The notes under the pieces: model-generated
Databases searched by the model: none
Seen by the model: only the letters and a program-made list of their open reading frames with translations
Told to the model about the DNA's origin: nothing
Made by a program: the position numbers and the translations under genes
From: Symsagittifera roscoffensis
Lineage: Eukaryota; Xenacoelomorpha; Acoela; Convolutidae
Assembly (NCBI RefSeq): GCF_963678635.1
Contig: NC_087067.1
Coordinates: 3,855,072 to 3,919,071, forward strand
Reading direction: 5' to 3'
Length of the DNA stretch: 64,000 bases
Shown: piece by piece, positions 56,087-64,000 of the stretch
Layout of the letters: each line of letters starts with the position of its first letter
How positions within the stretch are numbered: position 1 is the stretch's first letter

Positions 56087-56530
56087 GACTGATCGTATCA
56101 GGGCGAAGCCCTGAATGTTCTGACTGCCTTTTAAGGTCTATGGAGCAATATTAACATGAAAAAAAAAGTTAAATTTAATAAAGATAAAATGAATTTAAAA
56201 AAGATAGAGATTTTTTTTGTGAAAATCATCCCCCACACGCCATATAAAAAAGAAAGTGATAAAAATTGCTCCTAGTAACAAATCAGTTATGGCAAATAAG
56301 CTTCTTCGTTAATTAACACAAATTGGCAGAAATGGCAATGTTTAAACCCCCATAACTTTACGAAAAATGGTCACAGGTGAAGTATCTTTTCAAATTTAAG
56401 CTCAAGACAAGAAAAATTTTTGAATGATATAAAAAATCCGTCAAAATGACTATTGAAAAAGTCGAAGTTTGTCTGAAGAAAAAAAAACACCACCCGAGAA
56501 CAAATACTCCGTCGTTAAGTAAGTAGCAAC
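56087..56530 (-). mobile_element. Twin-hairpin dispersed repeat, inverted copy
   Basis: Begins with the reverse of the 3' hairpin (CGTATCAGGGCGAAGCCCTG) and runs through CATCCCCCACACGCCATAT and AAATAAGCTTCTTCGTTAA to GAACAAATACTCCGTC. The 5' hairpin is decayed. Confidence 0.8.
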
Positions 56531-56634
56531 AAAAAATAGAAACAAAATTCAAATGCAAAACTTCTAGTTCATAGACAAATATTTATTGATGAAAATATCA
56601 ACGGTCGAGGCTCGTCCTGACAAAAAAAAACTGC

Positions 56635-57108
56635 ACATATCAGGTCGAAAGCCTGAGTGATCCGACTGTCTTTTAATGTTTCTGGAGCAGTAAAAACATG
56701 AAAATATTTACTGTAATAAACTAAAACAAAAAAAAAATATTATTATTTTTTTTAATTTTGAGATTTTTTTGCGAACACCTCTCACAACATTTAAAAAAAC
56801 AATAGATTTCGCTCCTAGTTTGTCAAGGAAAACCATCCCCCCACACGCCATACAAAGTACAAAACAATAGATTTTGCTCCTTATAACAAGTTTATTATGG
56901 CAAATAAGCTTCCTTCAACGAATTTGGAACGATTTTTCACCCCCGTTAATTGTCAAAATATAGTCAAAATGGCAACCTTTAAACCCTCACAACTTAACAA
57001 AATATACAAAAACAGCTAGTTAATAATTTAAAAATTGTCTGGAGAAAAAAACGACCCCGAGCGGAAATACTCCGTCACTTTCCTCTATTCGAAAGTTGGA
57101 AAAAAACA
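56635..57108 (-). mobile_element. Twin-hairpin dispersed repeat, inverted copy
   Basis: Begins ATATCAGGTCGAAAGCCTGA and ends CTCCGTCACTTTCCTCTATTCGAAAGTTGG (listed in two parts: CTCCGTCACTTTCC; TTCGAAAGTTGG). It contains CCCCCCACACGCCATACAAA. Confidence 0.8.
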
Positions 57109-57867
57109 CAATGTAGCAAAGCAATTTTTAGAACCATAACATTTTTTAGACTTCTCTGAAGTCCAATAAAAGCAATGATTAAACAAAAACGTTAAATCCA
57201 AAAGTTTGATTTGCGAAAAAAACTTGCATTATGAAAACTTGATCCAATTTGAGATAAACAAGATATTATAGAGAAAATGCAGTCATTTTGACACTTTTAT
57301 TTTACTTTTGCAATTAAGCTTAAATTTTCTTTCAATGATATCAGAGCACAATAAAAAAAATTTTAAAAACAAATATCAAAACTTGTTTTTTTTTGCTCAA
57401 GTCTTTTTAGTTTCATTAATTTGATTTGTTCAGATAATCAAAGTTCAATTGATTTTTGTGTGAATTTTTTTTTTCATTTGTTTCTGTTTCGGAAGCTACT
57501 TTATAAGCTGCAAACAGACAAAAGTCTACTTTTAGCAGGTTTATGATACTACTAAAATCCTTGTTTCCTGATTCAGTTTTTTTACATTGTTCAAGAAATT
57601 TATGTTTCTGTATTCATGAACAATCACAAACCTGATTTGTTGCTGAATCTGCTTTTTTGCTAATTCTGTTTACGCCATATGCACCATAATTTCGCTTAAT
57701 GACCCTCAAATAGTTTTCAAGTTTCCGAGAACGCTATCATTTAAATTCCCCACAATTTAGAATTTTCAGGGTAGTTTTTGTTCGAACCAACGAGACGGCT
57801 CCAAAAGCCACCGACAATGTAGTATATCTTTAATACTGAAATATGGAGAAAAAACCAAACGGCTCGT

Positions 57868-58388
57868 ATGAGGGCAACGCCCTGATTGTTCTGACTGCCT
57901 TTTAAGGTTTATGGAGCAGTAAAAAAAAAGAAAAATGAATGTAATAAAAGGAATGAATTTTTTATCCAAAGTTTCAGATTTTTTTTTGTGAAAATCACCC
58001 CCCTCATACACCATATAAAGGTCAAAAGAATTGATTTCGCTCCTTGTAACAAATTTGTTATCGCAAATAAGCTTCCTTCAACCCATTTGGAACGACTTCT
58101 AAGACAGATTATATGTCCACCTCCGCGTAAATAGCGCGAAATATATCGCGCGTTAATTGTCCCAAAATGGCCTAAATGGTAATCTTTAAACCCCCATAAT
58201 TTTACAAAAAAACAGGTTAAAGGTCAAAAATTTTTTCGAATTTAAGCTCAAAAAAACAATACCTTTTGAAAGATATTTAAAAAATTCCGTCAAAAATGGC
58301 TAGTTGAAAAGTCGAAATTTGTCTGAAGAAAAAAAATCCACAACGAGCACAAATATTCCGTTACTTTCCTTACAAAAGTCGGAACAAA
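57868..58388 (-). mobile_element. Twin-hairpin dispersed repeat, inverted copy
   Basis: Begins CGTATGAGGGCAACGCCCTG. It includes AAATAAGCTTCCTTCAACCC, TCCACCTCCGCGTAAATAGC and ATATATCGCGCGTTAATTGT, and ends near AAAGTCGGAACAA. Confidence 0.83.
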
Positions 58389-59183
58389 TGCCAGTCCGAA
58401 TGATCAGCATAATTTCGGTTGTGCAAATTCAGTTTTTCAATTTTCTAATAGTTGAATGCGTATAACATAGCATCTCAGAGCTGCTTAAGCAAAGCAACAC
58501 ACGCTACGGATAACTGTTTAAGGAATGTTTTGAAAAAAGAAATTTCTTCTCAGAGCATCCTGGGTTTTAAAAAGTTTCAAAACAAAAATCAAAAACATTT
58601 GAAGAAGGCTGCTTTTAAAAAATTTAGATTATGCTTTTTTGCCAGGACGACGTCGCATGGATAACTATTTCTGAAAAGCGATAAATTATAGTAAACTAAC
58701 TCTATAAAACAGAACCCATCTCTGAAACATAATCAGACAGCAACCTGAACCCTGCTGAAGTCTTTCAGAAAATGGTTTTTAGAGTGAGTCAAAAACAACT
58801 CAATGATTTGGTTGCCTTAATCCTCGAAGCGAAATTGTATAACAAATGAAGAAAATGTATAACAAACAACCGCACGGGGGCGAAATTTTCATCAAAGAAA
58901 CCTCTACAATTTTTGCAACACATGTTGTCCAAGATTTCGTTAATTTTTTTTTGAAATTGTTTAACTTGAAAGCTTTGAGGCTCACGTTTCAAGTTTACTC
59001 TCATCATTGCAAAAACTTCCTTTAAAATTAATGTGCAAAAGACAAAATCATATTAAACCGAAAAAGACACTGATCACAAATTTAACGGTAAACATCTAAA
59101 TAAAAACCAGCCAAAGGACAAAAAAAACCAAAATTTTTTTGAAGAATAAATAAACTCTCTGCTAAAACAATTTATATGTACAT
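58389..59183. other. Gene-free AT-rich stretch
   Basis: Only short, overlapping open frames with no motif or family resemblance. Confidence 0.45.
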
Positions 59184-59555
59184 GAGGCGCGGATCTAGGA
59201 GTTTCTCGAGGGGGGCGGATTTTCAAAAAAAAAATTGAAATTTTTCTTGACCTTTTTTGTTTTTTAGGTTGAAAATTGATTTTCTGAGCTCTCCCAAATC
59301 ACTTAAAGACTCTATATTGACCAAATTTTCCGCACCGCAGGCAACATTTTCAAAAAACAGGCCAAAAAATTGCGACCAAAAATTTTCATTTTTTCGCCGA
59401 GCACTCCCCCTCAAAATTAGTATATATTTGATATCTCAAAATAGTACAAAATAGTACAAATTGTACAAAAAAGTACAAGTTGGGTCGCCAGGGGGTTTGA
59501 ATCACTGAGGGGTCCTCCGCCCCCGCCTCCGCCTCTCTTTCCTTGAATCCTCTAC
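59184..59555. mobile_element. hAT-like MITE, GGGGCGGATYTAGG family, diverged copy
   Basis: The left end reads GAGGCGCGGATCTAGGAGTT followed by CTCGAGGGGGG. It includes ATTGATTTTCTGAGCTCTCC and CTCCCCCTCAAAATTAGTAT. A run of AGTACAAAATAGTACAAA-type repeats interrupts it near 59440. The right end is degraded (CCTCCGCCTCTCTTTCC). No clear target duplication. Confidence 0.75.
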
Positions 59556-60867
59556 TGAATTATTTGGCGCGTTTTCTTCGCGCCCTTCTCGAAACACTTA
59601 TTTAATAAGGCTAAAATTTGGTTAATTACAGGATAGCCAAAAAAATTGTTCCTGGATAGCCATAAGAAATATTGCGAAAGAAAGTAGTCGCACTTTAATT
59701 TGTACTTCGTTCAATGAAAGCAAAGCTGTTACACAAAGCAAAAATTTTTTCATCTTAACGAATATTTCATGACAAACCTTTTTTCGATGAAAGAATGAGA
59801 CTTCAGTCGTTCAGTTTTTGTACGAATTTGACCTTTAGTCATATTTTATTTTGTTGCTAATAAGCTAAACAAGAATTTTTTTTTCGGCTATCCGAGAATG
59901 CAGCTTTGTGGGCTCTCACGCTTAATACTCAGCCATTTATTATTTCAAGTTTGTGAAAAAAGTTGTCTGAAAAACTGCATAAAAACTTTGTCGCCAATTT
60001 TAATACTTATTACCACCAAATTGTTGTTAAAAAGGTGGTGGTGAATAGTCATGGGTATGGTTTACTCTTAGTCTAATTTCTTCCCATTTCTATGAAAAAT
60101 TGTCACCGCAGCCATAAATTGGCTTTTCTTTCCTTCTTAGGAAATGAATTCTGTTTGAGTTTTAGAATGAAAGGCTTTGGTGTTTTAAGAAAACTAAATC
60201 CACATTTTCCTTTCGCATATGCCATTTTTCCTCCTTAAACACATTTTTACATTTTAGACTGCAAGCTAATAATAAAATGTGAATTCTTACCATACGCTGT
60301 AAAAAAAAACCTTTTTTTTATGTGGCGTTTTACTATGCAAATCACATACAAAAGGAATCCGTTTTCTTCCGTTTTTAAAAACAATTTTTCACTTTGATTT
60401 TGGAGTAATTGTTATTGAGATGACAACCATTGTTCGTCGAAATAATACTGAGTATCCATTATCATCGTTAATTCAGAATCAAATTTAGAATCCAAAAGAA
60501 TGAAGATTACTTGATGTTTGCCAATCTACTGAATGATAGATTTTGCTCAAACAAAATTGATTTCAATTTTATGTCATAAACATATTTGACATATATTGAA
60601 ATGTAAAGATTATTACTAAAATTGCTAGTTATATGGTTATAGTTTTTATTTCATTTTTAATATATAAAAGCACTTAAAAAACGATTAACGCAAAATCCTA
60701 TTTTTTTTGGTATTGTTAAAAGATTAATTCAATATCTCAATTCATGTTTTCCCAACAAAAGAGCCCCACCCCGGAAAAAAATTAATTTGAATTTATTTCA
60801 GCTGACTCTTCAAAAGATTACCTGGCTATTCAATTGCAAAAAAGTGATATACTAGTTTCGATTTAAC
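59556..60867. other. Gene-free stretch upstream of the LamG gene
   Basis: AT-rich. It should contain the promoter and 5' UTR of the gene starting at 60868, but no specific element could be assigned. Confidence 0.45.
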
Positions 60868-61450
60868 ATGTCATCATTTATCTTTAAACTCTCTTTGATC
60901 AATGCAATAATTATCCTTTCCACTTCCGAGATTTTGCGAATTCCTGGAAATTCGAGTATTCAAATTACAAACATTGATCTGAACTTTCGAAACACAAAAG
61001 AAATATCATTTGCCATAAACACCGAATTCTCTGGAGTTATTTTTCAACAACCTGAGTATATAACAATTACAAAAGATTTTTTCCAAATCGCTCTGACAGA
61101 AAACGGGTTTTTGCAACTAAAATGGAAGTACAAAGGCGAAAATTTTGCGATTACGTCAACCAATGTGAAACTGAACGATGGTAAATGGCATGTCTTGCAA
61201 TTAAAATTTACCAATCAAACTTTGAGTCTTTTTACTGACGCTTCGGTCGAAGCCGAGACTTTGACGTCAGTTGCCGAGACGCCGACTTTATTCGTGTTAC
61301 GTAATAGCCAGCAGGACAGCAACGTTGTGATTGGCTCCGAGTTCAATGGACAGTTTTGTGTCGAGTTTGGAAAACCTTTTGGCGACGATCAGTTTTGGAA
61401 TGCAACTGGAGATGTTTTCACGCACCAAAATTTCCAAGAAAATTGTTCAG
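60868..61450 (+). CDS. Secreted or membrane protein, first coding exon with laminin G-like domain
   Basis: The start MSSFIFKLSLINAIIILSTS is a hydrophobic signal peptide; cleavage likely lies near residues 20-27. A laminin G-like domain follows at about residues 43-193: the ISFAINTEFSGVIF strand, then LNDGKWHVLQLKFTNQTLSL (the conserved G-x-W-H block), SNVVIGSEFNGQFCVEF, and a closing Cys at NCSG. Cys164 and Cys193 are placed like the usual C-terminal disulphide. N-glycosylation sites lie at Asn28, 116, 178 and 192. The frame stays open 12 codons past a good donor TTCAG|GTATGA at 61450-61451, so I end the exon there at phase 1. LamG domains occur in neurexins, crumbs, slit, agrin and perlecan; I cannot say which family this is. 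No downstream exon was identified. Confidence 0.82.
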
Positions 61451-62629
61451 GTATGATTTTTGGAATTTTTTTATGTATTTTTTATTAGAGCATAAATGTA
61501 TTTCTTCATTCGAGATAATCAGTTCATTTTGAAATTAGTTATGAACGATTGATCGGAAAGTTGCAGCGGTTGATCAGAAGATTGTAATTTTTCAGATAAA
61601 AAAATGCAATGATAGCAGTGGTTGCAAAGCTGAGTGCTACTTGCAAAAGCAACGGACTAATTGTATTTAAATAGTCAAAATTATTTTACTTTGGTTGAAT
61701 TGTAGTCAACGCAATAGAACCTTATATTTTGGACAATAACTTTTTGCCTTTATGTATCTTCACTGAGGGACTGCTGGAGCAAATTAAAAATAATAATAAA
61801 AGACGAAAATAGTTTCATTTTTTTTCTGTGTCCACTTTAAATTTTATCTGCTTTTTCATTATCGCAGATACTCTATCTTGCTTATTTGATAGTTAATTGA
61901 GCGTAATGAAGCTTAGATATCAGAGAAGAAGTTTTGTACCACCAAGAAACCACTTGGACCAACAAGTGCAGCATAAATGTGTTCGAGTCTTAAACGAAGT
62001 TGTCAACGCAGTGGTTTTAAATTATTTTTTATCACCTCTGAACTGCTTGTGAAATTCTTCGACCGATGTGAAGATGCAGATAGCTGCGTGTTATTACATC
62101 ACCAGCTATTTTTCGCATGTGTGAGCCATGTAATTTTTTTCAGCATTTTTCATGAGTAAAAACAGTGCCGTAATAAATAAAAGCTTACGGAGTGTTAAGA
62201 GAAAAGCCATGATTAAGAAGCTTGAATCTTGATAAACTTAGCAGTAACTTATCCACGAAAGGTCATTTCATCAGATAAGGCATTGTTTTTTTTTAACCTC
62301 TATATTTTCCGACACAAAACCTTATCAAGTTCACCAATACAGCCTTTGGATCAAGTTCACTACCTCCGCTTCGAAGCAGAACAAACAAAAGCTCTTCCTT
62401 ACCAATATTTCATATGGAATAAAATTGCTTCGCGCTGTGTGTAATATGATTGAATCTGCTCAGCTGAAAACTCCATTTAATAACCAATCTACCCCCCCCC
62501 CCACTACTGAAGAGAAGAGGATGTTTACTTGACCCTTACTTGACTCATTTTTCCGCTTAATTATGCATCGCATCGCGGTGCGTCTGAGTGATTCATTATA
62601 TTGAATTAATTCAGAGTGCTTTTAAAGTT
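61451..62629 (+). other. Presumed intron of the LamG gene; no exon recognised
   Basis: AT-rich sequence. A short Cys-rich open stretch at 61596-61670 follows an acceptor-like TTTTTCAG, but its phase does not match the upstream donor. Short frames at 61977-62159 and 62229-62444 have no recognised motifs. Confidence 0.45.
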
Positions 62630-62850
62630 CAACAACGAGGGAAAGGACCAACATACGAGCTGTACAGCTCATCACGGCGAACCGCTGTTGTGCCCCTGCC
62701 TAAGAACTACATGCCGTTTTTTTGGTTATTTTTTTGGGCTGGGTAATGTTGCCTCACCCTCAACCAACGATCACGGATCATGGTGGGCCTCGAACATCCG
62801 AACTTTCGATTGAGAGGCGGAGACGTAACCACTTCACCACTGCTCCTAAA
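62630..62850 (-). mobile_element. tRNA-derived SINE, copy 2
   Basis: Read on the minus strand: GGAGCAGTGGTGAAGTGGTT, then CCGCCTCTCAATCGAAAG, then the B-box-like GTTCGAGGC, then GAGGCAACATTACCCAGCCC, and a 3' part with CCGTGATGAGCTGTACAGCT and GTATGTTGGTCCTTTCCCTC. Its B box matches the pol III consensus GWTCRANNC, while copy 1 (12953-13172) has one change. Confidence 0.82.
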
Positions 62851-62867
62851 ACTGCTTGTATAAATGC

Positions 62868-63340
62868 GAAGCCCTGAATAATCCGACTGCCTTTTAAGAT
62901 CCATCGGGCAGTGTTCGCTCAAGAAATACTGATGAATTTGTCTAAAAAAGAAAAGAAAAATCTTTTTAAAATCATCCCCACAGATGCCGTATATAATACA
63001 AATTGGCAGATTTTGCTCCTATTATTGTAGCGTTTTTGACAAATAGCTTGGAACAATAGCTTTCAACAAACTTGGAACGATTTCTTGGACGGATTAAACC
63101 CCGCCCGGAAGTTGTGTTGGAAATTATTCCGCCGCGCGCTGTGTAAAGTACAAAGTGATACGTTTCACCTATCGCAAAATATTACACAGAATAAGAAACA
63201 TACCTCAATTGAGCTTAGGATAATTTGTTAGCCAGACGGATTAAATTTCCGCCTTCGCGTTAGAAGCAAGAAATCTGTCGCTCGATAATTATCGCAACGA
63301 GCACAATTATTCGGTCACTTTCTTCGAAAGTCGGAACAAA
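62868..63340 (-). mobile_element. Twin-hairpin dispersed repeat, inverted copy
   Basis: Begins GAAGCCCTGAATAATCCGAC, almost abutting the SINE. It includes CGTTAGAAGCAAGAAATCTG and ends GTCACTTTCTTCGAAAGTCG then GAACAAAAA, the 5' hairpin in reverse. The centre is more diverged than in other copies. Confidence 0.8.
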
Positions 63341-63715
63341 AAAAAAACTAGCGATTGCTGTGCAGGTAGCACATAAAATTTTTTTAACAAGCTTTTGTGA
63401 AAAGAAAACTATTTTCTTCAGTTTAATCTCAACGTGGGCTGCATTTTTGTGCGTCGTTTGCTAAACCATTTTTTAACGAAAAAATTTCTTTCAATTTTTT
63501 AATAGTTCTTCTTTAAAAGTGTTTAAGCAGCTCCTAGCGCTGAAGAAGCGCTAAGCTAAGCTTTAAAGAGAAGTTTTACACAGCTGGAAAATGAAAAATC
63601 GAGATTTCAAAAAAAATAGCTGTGTGGCTTTTAAATAATTGTATGAAAATAACAAAATAAGTATTTTTTCCTTACAATGAACCTTTATAACAAGCATTGT
63701 TCGCCACACTCTAGA
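63341..63715. other. Gene-free AT-rich stretch
   Basis: Nothing recognised. Confidence 0.45.
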
Positions 63716-63858
63716 AATATTATATTATAATATATCATATTATATTGTTATATTACTTTATTATATTTTGTATTATATTATTTTATTTTATATTGCTTTA
63801 TATTATATTGTATTATATTATATAATATTATATTATATTATATTTTATTATTTTAAAT
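63716..63858. repeat. TATTA-type low-complexity microsatellite
   Basis: A nearly pure A/T run built from TATTATATTATA and TATTTTATT permutations. Confidence 0.92.
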
Positions 63859-64000
63859 ACTTGCGTAGAGATTGCAAAAGTTAAATTTATATAATATGAA
63901 CATGTAATCTTTTTTTCCATAGTCAATGAAAATGAAGCTTTTTTCCATAAGTGAAACTGCAAAAAAAAACTTGTTTCAAAACTTTTTGTTTTTGAAAAAG

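Noticed and set aside
61596-61670. Second exon of the LamG gene encoding a Cys-rich, EGF-like stretch (CNDSSGCKAECYL)
   Set aside because: The acceptor phase does not match the phase-1 donor at 61450, and the matching frame hits a stop within five codons.

Overview
The window looks like AT-rich nuclear DNA from an invertebrate animal. By eye about two thirds of the bases are A or T. Genes are split by GT-AG introns, intergenic space is long, and there are many short transposons, microsatellites and degenerate retroelements. The phylum cannot be fixed from the sequence. There are no operons, CRISPR arrays or bacterial-type genes.

Layout. 1-1545 is a 17-bp minisatellite of about 90 units with a higher-order duplication, followed by a few inverted units. 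2520-2945 is a GATA then GA microsatellite. 6219 to about 12515 is a decayed Ty3/gypsy-like LTR retrotransposon on the + strand. Inside it, on the - strand, lies an intact GPCR terminal exon (10273-10663). 14083-16502 (-) holds the rest of that class A peptide-type GPCR: TM1-2, TM3-4 and TM4-5 exons, then a TM6-TM7-tail exon nearly identical in its core to the one inside the retroelement. 17-31 kb has no convincing gene. It is filled by a dispersed ~500-bp repeat with a hairpin at each end (Helentron-like by inference), hAT-like MITEs and LINE relics. A G-poor island lies at about 28620-29960. 32322-34910 is a LINE with a recognisable ORF1 and APE endonuclease and a gutted reverse transcriptase. 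36253-42009 (-) is a complete three-exon neuronal calcium sensor gene (184 aa, neurocalcin/hippocalcin-like). Its 4-kb first intron is packed with MITEs that share GGCTCTTTT termini, several with 8-bp target duplications. 43-60 kb is again repeat-dominated and includes a striking direct/inverted/direct structure at 54136-54781. 60868-61450 (+) is the first coding exon of a secreted or membrane protein with a laminin G-like domain. A tRNA-derived SINE occurs at 12953-13172 and again, inverted, at 62630-62850.

The three host genes (peptide GPCR, calcium sensor, LamG protein) would suit neural or cell-surface signalling, but nothing in the window shows that they work together. The strongest oddity is the duplicated GPCR last exon. 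Two copies share the splice phase and a roughly 119-nt stretch of exact identity, but have different cytoplasmic tails and unrelated flanks, and one sits within a dead retrotransposon. This could be a pair of alternative terminal exons kept alike by gene conversion. Several repeat families here appear to be non-autonomous elements that I could not name; their boundaries are supported by inverted termini and target duplications.
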